DNA of 64,000 nt from RUG334 sp045599645 (GCA_045599645.1 JAZRWI010000058.1:32482-96481), one strand, 5' to 3'; shown: positions 8,158-15,961, counted from the stretch's first letter. Notes: a model not told the origin generated them from the sequence alone. Made by a program: numbers and translations.

Positions 8158-8814
8158 TTACTGTCCTAGGAAATTAGCATCGACATACAATGTTAACCAG
8201 CCTACTATCAAGTATCTGATTGTTCGGCTGATTACAGAGTTTATTATTACAGAAGATAATGACATGTTATAAATACCACCAATCCAACAGACTGCTGAAT
8301 AAGGAATCGGTGTAATACCAGCTACAAAAATTGCTAAGCCGCCATGATTCTTAAATAGATTACTACCAGCTCTCAATACCTTTGAGCCGAAAATTCTTCT
8401 GAAGCGCCATGGTCCAAATAATTTTCCTAAGAAATAACCTGTTGAACCACCCAATGCACTTGAAGAACCTGCAACTAATGCGGTTCTGATCATACTAGCG
8501 CCACCAAAGGTAGAACCAAATACAAAGAAATCGGCTGGGATTGGTTGAATGATAACGTCGGATGCCCAAGTCAGGAAAAATAAGGCTACATAGCCAAATT
8601 GATTAACAAAATCCTTGGACCAGGCAAGAATCAACTGCTTGTAAGAAAATAACAGGAAAAAAAGCAATGCTACCAGGATGCAAACTAAGACAGATGAAAT
8701 CTTAGCTGCTATTTTCATAGCATCACCGGCTTTATCTGCAAAAACAGAATTTCTGAATCTCGTTACCCAATCGGGTGACGAATGATGTTTTACTTCTTGT
8801 TTTTCATCAGACAT
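8158..8814 (-). CDS. VTT/SNARE-associated (DedA/YqaA-like) membrane protein
   Basis: 218 residues. Hydrophobic segments lie at about 40-62, 70-95, 100-130, 155-175 and 185-210. The VTT core is visible: PIPADFFVFGSTFGG, then SSALGGSTGYFLGKLFG and a GLAIFVAGITPIPYSAVCWIGG re-entrant block. Family members (DedA, YqaA, TVP38) act as lipid scramblases or carriers, for instance undecaprenyl-phosphate recycling. I chose the ATG at 8814 (MSDEKQ) because GGAG lies 10 bp before it; a TTG at 8841 would add nine residues but has no ribosome site. The pairing with a YkuD-fold protein hints at envelope work. Confidence 0.82.
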   Translation of the reverse strand: MSDEKQEVKHHSSPDWVTRFRNSVFADKAGDAMKIAAKISSVLVCILVALLFFLLFSYKQLILAWSKDFVNQFGYVALFFLTWASDVIIQPIPADFFVFGSTFGGASMIRTALVAGSSSALGGSTGYFLGKLFGPWRFRRIFGSKVLRAGSNLFKNHGGLAIFVAGITPIPYSAVCWIGGIYNMSLSSVIINSVISRTIRYLIVGWLTLYVDANFLGQ

Positions 8815-8967
8815 TAAGGACAATCTCCGAACGTTTTTCAAAACTATTCGACAACTTTTTAATATTTCTTAACAAATAGGGAATTATTAAATACATAAAT
8901 TTTGTTCTTTCAATAAAACCAGTGCTAAAAAATCTGCAACTTCGTTGCATGAATTCTGTCTGGCTTA

Positions 8968-9034
8968 CCGCCCCTGCGAGGCCTTCCTCCGAATGGGGGA
9001 AGGTGGCACGCGTAGCGTGACGTATGAGGGTGCC
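8968..9034. repeat. Dispersed palindromic intergenic element, copy 1
   Basis: A GC-rich block quite unlike the surrounding AT-rich spacer. It contains two stem-loops: CCTTCCTCC-GAAT-GGGGGAAGG and CACGC-GTA-GCGTG. An inverted second copy sits at 63804-63878 with the same order of stems but different loop and stem lengths, so it is a family of structured elements. Part of the 8842-9190 spacer; the remainder is AT-rich sequence plus a short heptamer run. I recall similar GC-rich palindromes scattered in gut Firmicutes genomes, but cannot confirm. Confidence 0.85.
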
Positions 9035-9046
9035 TTCTCGGCTGTC

Positions 9047-9081
9047 GCCAATAGCCAGGAGCCAAAAGCTAAAAGCCTATA
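9047..9081. repeat. Short degenerate heptamer run, unit GCCAAAA-like
   Basis: Five 7-bp units (GCCAATA, GCCAGGA, GCCAAAA, GCTAAAA, GCCTATA) directly downstream of the palindromic element, before the next gene. Weak but in phase. Confidence 0.6.
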
Positions 9082-9190
9082 AAATCATAAATAATCAATA
9101 AACATGTACATAATAATGAATAATGATACTTGCGGATCTACGAAAAATTATGTAAAATCAAAGAATAAGAAAAACATTTGGAGTATAAAA

Positions 9191-9895
9191 ATGTTCAAAA
9201 GATTATCAGTATTGTTTGCTTTATTTGCCCTTTTGTTCGGTTTCAATGCTGTTGCTAATGCAGCTGCTACTGCATCTGAAAAACAGACTGCAGCTAAAGA
9301 AGAAATTAAAAATGAACCAGTTACAGACCTTGTTAAGGCCTATGAAGTCTGGAAGAATAAAGGTATTAAGTTTGTCATTCGTGACAAAAAGAACGGCCAG
9401 TTTGAAACCTGGAGCGTTGGCAGACTCGAATCTTGGGGCACCAAGTCTAAATGGGTTGTTCGCAACAAAAAGGGTCAGTTCCTTACTCACGCAACCGGTA
9501 ATGTAGAAAATTGGAAGAATGGTAGAAGCCGCCTTGTTCTGCGCGACAAGAAGGGTCGCATTCTTACTCACATTAAGTTAGACCTTACTGATAAAGGCAA
9601 TTTCTATACCACTGCTGTAGGTCTTCGCAGACTTCAGAACGATACTTTCCTTGCTTTCGTTCAGGACAGCTTAGGCGATATTCTGGAAGAAGAATTGAAG
9701 GCTGGTAGCTTAAGCAAAGCCAGAGCATTGATTGCTTACCTTGATAAACACAAAAAGGATAAGGGTGCTGAAAACTTCAAGCCAGTTATTCGCAGAATGA
9801 TTCCTTTAATGCAGGCTTTGAATTCTGATGGTAAGAACACAAGAGCTGCTCAGACTGTAGAAGCTGCAGGTCAGCTGCTTAAAGATCTTCAGTAA
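9191..9895 (+). CDS. Secreted protein with three internal repeats
   Basis: 234 residues from the ATG at 9191, chosen because TTTGGAG precedes it by about 7 bp and it begins a proper Sec signal peptide (MFKRLSVLFALFALLFGF..., cleavage after ANA, about residue 22). Upstream frame extension to 9104 would bury this signal. Mature part: three consecutive roughly 25-residue repeats (about residues 55-130) built on a pattern of [KR]xVxR[DN]KKGQFxTxxxGxxExW: FVIRDKKNGQF, WVVRNKKGQF, LVLRDKKGRI. The C-terminal half is helical and Lys-rich. No known domain recognised. Probably periplasmic or exported; function unknown. Confidence 0.82.
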   Translation: MFKRLSVLFALFALLFGFNAVANAAATASEKQTAAKEEIKNEPVTDLVKAYEVWKNKGIKFVIRDKKNGQFETWSVGRLESWGTKSKWVVRNKKGQFLTHATGNVENWKNGRSRLVLRDKKGRILTHIKLDLTDKGNFYTTAVGLRRLQNDTFLAFVQDSLGDILEEELKAGSLSKARALIAYLDKHKKDKGAENFKPVIRRMIPLMQALNSDGKNTRAAQTVEAAGQLLKDLQ

Positions 9896-9913
9896 AAAAT
9901 AAAGCTTACCCCC

Positions 9914-9942
9914 TTGCGGGTAGGCAGATAGATTTGTATAAT
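9914..9942 (+). promoter_or_regulatory. Sigma-70-type promoter before the 9971 gene
   Basis: TTGCGG (9914-9919), 17-bp spacer, perfect TATAAT (9937-9942), 28 bp before the start codon. A small TACCC/GGGTA hairpin overlaps the -35 region and could be a weak terminator for the preceding gene. Confidence 0.6.
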
Positions 9943-9970
9943 ATTATTACAAAAAATTCGGAGGAAAGAA

Positions 9971-10579
9971 ATGCTTAAATCTTTGAAATTGTTCGTAATT
10001 ATCGCTTGCATGCTTAGCGTTGTATCTGTTGCTCAGGCAGCAGTTTATGGTTATATTAACGTAACTGGTCGTGATCAGGAACAGATTGCACGTGAAGTTC
10101 AGACTATCGAAAGATTAGTTAAGACTTGGAAGAACGGCGAAATTCTTTATACCCATATGGTAAAATCTGGTGCAGTATTCTTCAAGAAAATCACTGCTAC
10201 TGTATTCTTTGCCGGCGAACAGAGCAAGATCTCTGCATTCCTTTCTGCTGGTGCTTACGAAGGCGACTATCTCAAGAACATCGTTGTAAAATTCAACTAT
10301 GTTAGCCTTGATAAAAAGGGCGAAGAAGTTAACTCAACATTCTCTCGCAAATTCAACAATATCCGCGATGCAGTTAAAGCTGTAAAGGACAAAGATAGCA
10401 AGGCTATGTGGGCTGACCTCGCAGCTACTCGCAAGAGAGATTATGCTAAGCACGAAACCAAGAATGGTATCGTTGAAGGTAGCGTAAACGTTGTATTCTA
10501 TAGCCTCCAGGCTGTTGAAGAAAATCGTCTCTTCGGTATCACCTTCGAAGACAATAAGGTTAAGAACACTAGAAATTAA
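9971..10579 (+). CDS. Small secreted protein of unknown function
   Basis: 202 residues with a Sec signal peptide (MLKSLKLFVIIACMLSVVSV..., cleavage after AQA, about residue 23). GGAGGAAAG lies directly upstream of the ATG with about 7-bp spacing, one of the strongest ribosome sites in the window. The mature protein is an alpha/beta mixture starting AVYGYINVTGRDQEQIARE, with no known motif, no cysteine and a basic central part. Monocistronic: its own promoter at 9914 and a strong terminator at 10598. It is probably well expressed, periplasmic or exported. Confidence 0.82.
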   Translation: MLKSLKLFVIIACMLSVVSVAQAAVYGYINVTGRDQEQIAREVQTIERLVKTWKNGEILYTHMVKSGAVFFKKITATVFFAGEQSKISAFLSAGAYEGDYLKNIVVKFNYVSLDKKGEEVNSTFSRKFNNIRDAVKAVKDKDSKAMWADLAATRKRDYAKHETKNGIVEGSVNVVFYSLQAVEENRLFGITFEDNKVKNTRN

Positions 10580-10597
10580 TCTTTTGAACAAAAAAAG

Positions 10598-10624
10598 CCT
10601 CGCTTAAAGCGAGGTTTTTTTTTG
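10598..10624 (+). terminator. Rho-independent terminator
   Basis: CCTCGCTT-TAAAGCGAGG type hairpin (stem CCTCGCTT/AAGCGAGG) followed by ten T, preceded by A-run; serves the 9971 gene and could act on the minus strand too. Confidence 0.92.
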
Positions 10625-10644
10625 CCTAATTTTTATTTAAGGAT

Positions 10645-11217
10645 TCATGCTTTTTTTACTTCGATAACAGCCTGACTAAGACTCTTATAATGGTTGATTT
10701 TCTTTTTTATTGGTGAAAATCCAAATATTATACAGGTAAATGCTTCCCAAAGGGCTACCCAGCCAGCTATATCAATCCCTTCTATGATAAGCTTGGAATA
10801 CATAGAAACAGACTCAAAATTTTTAATCAGCGAATACTGTTCATGGTAAAAAGCCATCAATGCCGTTCCAAGAAGGGTAAGATAGAGAAACTTTTTTAAT
10901 TCCTTAGATACATTCTTTTTTTCGCGCCAGTATTTATATCTGAAATGATTATGTATAGCTCTCTTTATCGGGTCTTCGATTATTCCGTCGAAACCGTTTT
11001 CTATGTTTAGCCTGATTATATATGGATGTCCGTCTAATTCTTTTACAGATTCTGCTAAATAGTCTTCAAAGTCTTGATCTAGCTCTCTTTTATAGAAGCT
11101 TGTTTTTTTGTCAAAGCTGTTAAATAGATCGCTGAAGTTTTCTAGGCTTATATCTATAATGGCTTTATCATCTGCGGTAAAGTCATATATATCATGCAGG
11201 ATATCCTTTTTCTTCAT
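10645..11217 (-). CDS. Conserved hypothetical membrane protein
   Basis: 190 residues. The first 100 residues are hydrophilic and acidic (ADDKAIIDISLENFSDLFNS; FYKRELDQDFEDYLAESV), followed by two hydrophobic segments (about 107-123 and 143-166, the latter containing GWVALWEAFTCIIFGF) and a short basic tail. I do not assign a family; the 'ALW.. hydrophobic .. basic' ending resembles an uncharacterised bacterial membrane family I have seen but cannot name. It follows wecB by 4 bp on the same strand, so they are co-transcribed. A role connected with envelope polysaccharide is possible only by context. Confidence 0.72.
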   Translation of the reverse strand: MKKKDILHDIYDFTADDKAIIDISLENFSDLFNSFDKKTSFYKRELDQDFEDYLAESVKELDGHPYIIRLNIENGFDGIIEDPIKRAIHNHFRYKYWREKKNVSKELKKFLYLTLLGTALMAFYHEQYSLIKNFESVSMYSKLIIEGIDIAGWVALWEAFTCIIFGFSPIKKKINHYKSLSQAVIEVKKA

Positions 11218-11221
11218 ATAG

Positions 11222-12319
11222 TTAGAGCTTTTCTGACAATATGTTGGCTATTCTTTCAGAGGCAAGTCCGTCGCCATATGGATTACTAGCCTTAGACATG
11301 CTTTCATAAATCATCTTATTTTCAAGCAGTTCTTTAAAGGTGTTGTATATAGTTTCTTCTTTTGTGCCAACAAGTCTTAAAGTGCCTGCTGCTATGCCTT
11401 CCGGTCTTTCTGTCTTATCACGCATTACTAAAACAGGAACACCAAGAGAAGGAGCTTCTTCCTGTATTCCACCTGAATCAGTCAGAATTAGATGTGAATG
11501 GGCCATAATATTGTGGCAGTCAAAAACTTCAACTGGTTCAATCAAGTGAATTCTGTCGAAATTGCTTAATTCTTCGTCAGCTGCTTTTCTGACAGCAGGA
11601 TTCATATGAATAGGGTAGATTGCCTTCAAATCAGGGTATTCATTCATTACACGTTTAATTGCCCTGAACATGTGACGCATCGGTTCACCAAGATTTTCAC
11701 GTCTGTGGGCTGTAATGAATATAAGTCTCCCAGATTTGGCCCAATCAAGCTCTGGATGAGTATAGTCTTTTCTTACAGTAGTTTTGAGGGCATCAATAAC
11801 AGTATTCCCGGTAACATAAATAGTTGAGGGATCCTTGCCTTCGTTTAAAAGGTTCTGCTTAGCTTTTTCGGTAGGTGCAAAGTTGAATTTTGAAATTATG
11901 CTTGTTGCCTGGCGATTGAATTCTTCCGGATAAGGCGCATAAATATCATAGGTTCTGAGGCCTGCTTCTACATGGCCTACAGGAATCTGAAGATAAAAGC
12001 ATGCCAGAGCTGTAACGAAGGTTGTTGAGGTGTCGCCATGAACAAGGACTACATCTGGACGTTCCTTTTCTAACACATCTTTAATTCTGGAAAGAATAAG
12101 GGTGGTTATGTCGAAAAGTGTCTGTTGTGGTTTCATTATTGATAAATCGTAATCAGGCACAACATCAAATGTATCTAATACTTGGTCAAGCATTTGTCTG
12201 TGTTGACCTGTAACACATACAAGGGTTTTGATGCCTGGTCTTGTCTTTAATTCTTTGACAACTGGACACATTTTTATTGCTTCAGGGCGAGTTCCGAAAA
12301 CAAGCATAACCTTTTTCAT
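11222..12319 (-). CDS. wecB: UDP-N-acetylglucosamine 2-epimerase (non-hydrolysing)
   Basis: Interconverts UDP-GlcNAc and UDP-ManNAc, giving the ManNAc donor for surface polysaccharides. 365 residues, normal length. Family signatures in order: GTRPEAIK at residues 9-16, VTGQHRQMLDQVLD, VHGDTSTTF, GHVEAGLRTYD, PYPEEFNRQ, VTGNTVIDAL, TAHRRENLGEP and LTDSGGIQEEAPSLG-VPVLVMRDKTERPE. All catalytic and UDP-binding regions look intact. First gene of a two-gene minus-strand operon with the membrane protein that follows. Its own promoter is visible upstream (12351-12380). Confidence 0.95.
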   Translation of the reverse strand: MKKVMLVFGTRPEAIKMCPVVKELKTRPGIKTLVCVTGQHRQMLDQVLDTFDVVPDYDLSIMKPQQTLFDITTLILSRIKDVLEKERPDVVLVHGDTSTTFVTALACFYLQIPVGHVEAGLRTYDIYAPYPEEFNRQATSIISKFNFAPTEKAKQNLLNEGKDPSTIYVTGNTVIDALKTTVRKDYTHPELDWAKSGRLIFITAHRRENLGEPMRHMFRAIKRVMNEYPDLKAIYPIHMNPAVRKAADEELSNFDRIHLIEPVEVFDCHNIMAHSHLILTDSGGIQEEAPSLGVPVLVMRDKTERPEGIAAGTLRLVGTKEETIYNTFKELLENKMIYESMSKASNPYGDGLASERIANILSEKL

Positions 12320-12350
12320 AATTCATCTCAACTTATTGATATATAACTAT

Positions 12351-12380
12351 TTTATAGCATAATAGCCCCTTTGTGAGCAA
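12351..12380 (-). promoter_or_regulatory. Putative promoter of wecB
   Basis: On the minus strand TTGCTC, 18-bp spacer, TATAAA, about 30 bp before the wecB ATG. The spacer holds ACAAAGGGGCT, an 11-mer also found upstream of the TPR gene (63723-63733). Confidence 0.5.
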
Positions 12381-12391
12381 TAGACTTTAAT

Positions 12392-12426
12392 AAGTCGAAA
12401 GTCAAAAGTCAGAAGCTGGAAGCAAG
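12392..12426. repeat. Short heptamer run, unit AAGTCNA
   Basis: Five in-phase 7-bp units (AAGTCGA, AAGTCAA, AAGTCAG, AAGCTGG, AAGCAAG) in the spacer between the divergent wecB and the 12564 gene. Confidence 0.65.
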
Positions 12427-12507
12427 ACAATTAGATTTTTTAGCAGTGGTTTTATTATGGTGATTCTATAGGCTTTTTTTTCTTATCATATATTTACATT
12501 ACTTTAC

Positions 12508-12535
12508 TTGTTTTTTGTAGAAATAGTGGTATAAA
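12508..12535 (+). promoter_or_regulatory. Extended -10 promoter of the 12564 gene
   Basis: TTGTTT, 16-bp spacer, TATAAA preceded by TGG (extended -10). The same layout, including an upstream TTTACTTG and AGTG before the -10, occurs in front of the 13217 gene. Confidence 0.6.
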
Positions 12536-12563
12536 AATAGTCACAATAAAGGAGATAATGAAA

Positions 12564-12857
12564 ATGAAAAAAGTTATCGTTTCTATGTTATTAGCTTGTT
12601 CTCTCTCTACCGTTCTTTTCGCTCAGGAAGCAGAAGCTCCAGCAGCAGAAGTAGTAGCCCCAGCAGAAGTTGCAGCAACTGAAGTAGCAGCTCCAGCAGA
12701 AGTAGCTACCCCAACAGCTGAAATTGCTACCCCAACAACTGAAGTAGCTCCAGCTACAACTGAAGAAGCAGCTCCAGCCGCTACTGAAGAAGTTAAGGAA
12801 GAAGCAGCTCCAGCAGCTGAAGAAGTAAAAGAAGAAGCAGCTCCAGCTGAAAACTGA
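12564..12857 (+). CDS. Small secreted Ala/Glu/Pro/Thr/Val-rich protein
   Basis: 97 residues from the second ATG; GGAG at 12551-12554 is 9 bp from it but only 3 bp from the ATG at 12558. Sec signal peptide of about 20 residues (MKKVIVSMLLACSLSTVLFA, cleavage before QEAEAP). The entire mature part is low complexity: blocks of APAEVA/ATEVA/TPTAEIA, then EEAAPAATEEVKEE repeats. It is strongly acidic and presumably unfolded, like a wall or envelope spacer. The signal peptide is nearly identical to that of the 13217 protein, which also shares its promoter layout. Function unknown. Some of the length could be volatile, because the repeat codons (GAAGTAGC, CCAGCA) recur. Confidence 0.78.
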   Translation: MKKVIVSMLLACSLSTVLFAQEAEAPAAEVVAPAEVAATEVAAPAEVATPTAEIATPTTEVAPATTEEAAPAATEEVKEEAAPAAEEVKEEAAPAEN

Positions 12858-12940
12858 AGCAAAATAATGAATGAGCCTCTATGGCTATTCATATTGGTTA
12901 GCGCCAAATAAAAATTTGGTTAATACCTATTAAAAAATTT

Positions 12941-12992
12941 CCGGCTACTAGGGTTTTTATTTATATCCTTAGTAACCGGGTATTTTTTTTTT
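12941..12992 (+). terminator. Terminator with imperfect long stem
   Basis: CCGGCTACTAGG pairs imperfectly with TCCTTAGTAACCGG across an AT-rich loop, followed by about eleven T. Ends the 12564 transcript. The rest of the 12858-13216 spacer holds only the promoter at 13163 and AT-rich sequence. Confidence 0.75.
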
Positions 12993-13162
12993 GGATAAAC
13001 CTTATTAATTTTGAAAAGGCTATTAAAATATAAAGATATGAAACGGCTAGTAAGCTTGAATATTGAGAGGTAGTTTCTTTTAATCTGAAGACGAATAATA
13101 TGAGTTTTTCATTTCGTAAGTAACAAGGAAATTAAAGACAACTTTCTTTTACATTTTTTTAC

Positions 13163-13190
13163 TTGAATTATTAAAAATTAGTGATATAAA
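13163..13190 (+). promoter_or_regulatory. Extended -10 promoter of the 13217 gene
   Basis: TTGAAT, 16-bp spacer, TATAAA preceded by TGA; same architecture as the 12508 promoter. Confidence 0.6.
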
Positions 13191-13216
13191 GTTAAAACAT
13201 TCTAAGGGAGACGATT

Positions 13217-13909
13217 ATGAAGATTAATAAAATTATCGTATCTATATTATTAGCTTGTTCTATTTCTACTGGTCTTTTAGCTCAGGAAGCAGCAAAAACT
13301 CCAGATTTCGGTGATGTAAATTTCGGCGACAGCCTGGAAGCTGTAAAAGCTGCTGAAAAAGAAAATAAAATCGTTCTTGAAAAAGAAGACTACGTTATTT
13401 TTGCTGAAGAATCAGAAGGCATGAAGTCTCAGAATATTTTTGAATTCAAGGACGGTAAGCTTGAAACCGGTTTAATTAATGTTGTTACAGAACATAAAGC
13501 TCTTGCTGATTATATTGAAGAATACAAGCAGCTTAATGAAATGTTCAAGCAGCTTTATGGCGAACCAAGTGAAGAATCTGTAAATGTTCAGGATGAAGAA
13601 CTTCTGAAGGATAACGAAAAGCTTGCTAAGGCTGTTCAGGATGGCACTGCTTCCTTCGCAACCGTTTGGACAAAAGAAAACTTTACTGTTACTCATACAC
13701 TTATTGATACTTTACCAACTGATGATTTCGACGAAGAAACTCAGAATGTTCTTGTAAAAGCTCCTCTTTGCCACCTTGTAATCGGTGCTAATGGTAATGG
13801 CGTTGAAGATGATGAAGAAGTAGATGAAGGCGAAAACAGCGATGAAGCAGCTGAAGAAGAAGCAGCTGAAACAGTTGATGAAGCTGTATCTGAAGAAAAA
13901 GCTGAATAA
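13217..13909 (+). CDS. Secreted acidic-tailed protein of unknown function
   Basis: 230 residues. Signal peptide MKINKIIVSILLACSISTGL..., cleavage before QEAAK, almost the same as that of the 12564 protein. The mature domain (about 25-195) begins FGDVNFGDSLEAVKAAEKE, a pattern reminiscent of periplasmic proteins that start 'F-G-x-S-x-x-E-V-K-x-x-E', and looks like a folded alpha/beta domain. The tail (about 195-230) is almost purely Glu, Asp and Ala (DDEEVDEGENSDEAAEEEAA). GGGAG precedes the ATG by about 9 bp. Monocistronic, with a terminator at 13973. No family assigned. Confidence 0.8.
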   Translation: MKINKIIVSILLACSISTGLLAQEAAKTPDFGDVNFGDSLEAVKAAEKENKIVLEKEDYVIFAEESEGMKSQNIFEFKDGKLETGLINVVTEHKALADYIEEYKQLNEMFKQLYGEPSEESVNVQDEELLKDNEKLAKAVQDGTASFATVWTKENFTVTHTLIDTLPTDDFDEETQNVLVKAPLCHLVIGANGNGVEDDEEVDEGENSDEAAEEEAAETVDEAVSEEKAE

Positions 13910-13972
13910 TAAATTTAATTATTAGCAAAAAAATATTAATGCTTATAACTAATAATTAGCTAGTAAAAAAAG

Positions 13973-13995
13973 CCGACCATTGGTCGGTTTTTTTT
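13973..13995 (+). terminator. Rho-independent terminator
   Basis: CCGACCA-T-TGGTCGG hairpin followed by eight or more T and preceded by an A-run. Confidence 0.92.
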
Positions 13996-14072
13996 ATGAG
14001 CTTTTTTATGAGTATTTCTCTTTATGGCAATAACTGCTAATCTATGCTACAATTCCAAACCGAGGTGACAAC

Positions 14073-14891
14073 ATGAAAGTAGAAATCAGTAGTCTTAAGC
14101 TTCTTGTCCCGGAGAAGTTTATTGGTTTTAAGGAAGAATTAGCAACCAGCATAAAGAGCTTTGGGGTTCTTTCACCCGTAGTTATTTCTAATGGCATAGT
14201 CTGTGATGGTCATAAACGTATAATGGCCTGTAAGAGCGTAGGTATAAATGAAGTGCCTGCTGTTGAAGTCAAGGGTAATCCGGTTGAATTGTTATTTGAA
14301 CTTAATGACAGGGAATTTGATGTAAATACAGTTGCTCTTTTAACAAAGGGACTTTCAGATAAGTCTACAGCTGTTGTATGTAAAAAAGCCGGCTTTTCAG
14401 ATTCACCTCAGATGGTATTAGCTGTTAAATACCTTTCAGAACTTCTACTTAGAGATAAGGAAGCCTTCAGTTATCAGATGCCGCCTAATATTTGGCGAGA
14501 GCTAGGTCATCTTGGTAATGCAATAGAGAAGTATGCTAATGACCTGCTTAAAATGCCCGGGACTGTCGGCGAAAAAAGAAACATAGCGGCATTCTTGCGC
14601 CAGGCACAGAGAAGAGGGGAATTGCCTGAGTCTATTAAAGCAGAAAATGCTGCTGAGATTCTTCCCCTATTGCAGAAGACTGCTCAGCCGAGAAGAACAG
14701 AGGCTTATGAAAAATACGAAAAGGCAGTAGAAAATATTGATTTTCCAAATGGAGTAAGTCTTAAGATTGATCCTACCTTTGCTCAGCCAGGTGTTGTTGT
14801 TACTGTTCCAGTAATGGGTAATGACCTTGATAAGCTTGATAGAACAAAGCAGGCGCTTTCTGAATTGTTTAAGGCGGTGCCTGAACTGTGA
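14073..14891 (+). CDS. ParB-like N-terminal domain protein
   Basis: 272 residues. Residues about 2-75 are a ParB/Srx-like domain: ELATSIKSFGVLSPVVIS, then VCDGHKRIMACKSVG with the GHKR phosphate-loop equivalent at 46-49 (canonical ParB has GERR or GHRR). The rest is helical and does not show a clear ParB helix-turn-helix; the end is a small beta/alpha region (GVVVTVPVMGNDLDKLDR). No parA, parS-like cluster or plasmid gene is nearby, so chromosome partitioning is unlikely. It overlaps the following radical SAM gene by 4 bp (GTGA), a strong sign that the two act together. A GAGGTG lies 5 bp before the ATG, and TACAAT at 14048 may be its -10. Confidence 0.8.
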   Translation: MKVEISSLKLLVPEKFIGFKEELATSIKSFGVLSPVVISNGIVCDGHKRIMACKSVGINEVPAVEVKGNPVELLFELNDREFDVNTVALLTKGLSDKSTAVVCKKAGFSDSPQMVLAVKYLSELLLRDKEAFSYQMPPNIWRELGHLGNAIEKYANDLLKMPGTVGEKRNIAAFLRQAQRRGELPESIKAENAAEILPLLQKTAQPRRTEAYEKYEKAVENIDFPNGVSLKIDPTFAQPGVVVTVPVMGNDLDKLDRTKQALSELFKAVPEL

Positions 14892-15961
14892 GCCGTTTAT
14901 ATTACGAAAATCTCTATATCGGTCGAGATGTTGCAGATGACCCCTTGGTTCTTTCTATAAAGAAGAAAATTGATTATAAGAATGAAGTTATAGTAGACGG
15001 TGAGCTTCATCCCGGTAATGGTTTGCTGCTGGCTAAGAATAAAGGTAAGTTTATAAAGCCCTGTCCGTGTCGATGTGAAAAGACCTGGTGTGGTTACTGG
15101 GTAGTAGAGTGGGGCTTTGGCTGTCCTTTTGGGTGCGAATATTGTATTGTCCAGAACTATCAGAGAGCTGGCGACGCAACACTTTATGTGAATTTTGATG
15201 ATTGCCGTAAGGAAATAGAAGCACTGCGAAAAAATGTGAAGGGTGCTATACGTCTTGGCACTGGTCATTTTGGTGATCCTATGGGCTTCGAAGAAATATA
15301 TCCATTGAATACTGCTATTATAGAGTGGACAAAGGATATGCATGATTTCACTGTTGAAATCAAGACAAAGAGCAATTATATAGAACCTATTCTTAAGCTT
15401 GAAAATGCCAAAAATGTAACTATGGCATATTCATTGAATACTTTGGAATCCTGTGCCAAATTGGAGCACAGAACTTCAACTATTGAAGAACGTTTGGCGG
15501 CCGCCAGGGATGCTGCTACAGCTTCAGGCTGCAATCTTTCTTTTCATTTCGAGCCTTTGATTCCTATTAAAGATTGGAAAGCTAAGTATATTGAAATTTT
15601 CGAGCTTATGGAAAAGTATCTTAAAGGATTGGAAGTAGGCTGGATTTCAATGGGAACCTTCAGGTTTCCAAAAGGCTTTCAGGAATACGTAGAGCTTTAC
15701 CATCCAAATACAGGTATATTTGCTGAAGAATTCTATGCCTGCAATGATGGTAAGATCAGGTATTTCCGCCCGCTGCGCGAAGAGCTTTACCGCTTCATCT
15801 GGGATGAGGTTAAAAAACGTTACCCGGAAGCAGTTGTCTATATGTGTATGGAATCCTTGGAGGTCTGGGAACGCCTTGTCGGCCATAAGATGACGCCTGT
15901 AGAACTCTACAACCAGATGTCCTCACGAGTATCCTTATTATCAAATAGAAGCTTAGTATAA
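14888..15961 (+). CDS. Radical SAM protein, spore photoproduct lyase family
   Basis: 357 residues from a GTG start that overlaps the upstream stop. The radical SAM cluster is CPFGCEYC (Cys 79, 83, 86; the CxxxCxxC spacing). Four more Cys (59, 61, 63, 68) precede it, suggesting an added metal site. Family features: IRLGTGHFGDPMGFE, VEIKTKSNYI, SFHFEPLIPIKDW, GWISMGTFRFP and VVYMCMESLEVWERL near the C-terminus. These are typical of SPL-like proteins, which in Bacillus reverse the spore thymine dimer. The host shows no sporulation genes here, so the substrate is unknown; a nucleic-acid or other C-C bond reaction is possible. Confidence 0.87.
   Translation: MSRLYYENLYIGRDVADDPLVLSIKKKIDYKNEVIVDGELHPGNGLLLAKNKGKFIKPCPCRCEKTWCGYWVVEWGFGCPFGCEYCIVQNYQRAGDATLYVNFDDCRKEIEALRKNVKGAIRLGTGHFGDPMGFEEIYPLNTAIIEWTKDMHDFTVEIKTKSNYIEPILKLENAKNVTMAYSLNTLESCAKLEHRTSTIEERLAAARDAATASGCNLSFHFEPLIPIKDWKAKYIEIFELMEKYLKGLEVGWISMGTFRFPKGFQEYVELYHPNTGIFAEEFYACNDGKIRYFRPLREELYRFIWDEVKKRYPEAVVYMCMESLEVWERLVGHKMTPVELYNQMSSRVSLLSNRSLV

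Noticed and set aside
9104..9190. N-terminal extension of the repeat-containing secreted protein
   Set aside because: The extension would hide the signal peptide; GGAG fits the ATG at 9191.
12623..12907. Minus-strand Ala/Ser/Gly/Thr/Val-rich frame over the 12564 gene
   Set aside because: Shadow of a low-complexity gene; no ribosome site, and the plus frame has a signal peptide, promoter and terminator.
14073..14891. Plasmid or chromosome partition locus
   Set aside because: No parA, no clustered parS-like sites, and the gene is coupled to a radical SAM enzyme.
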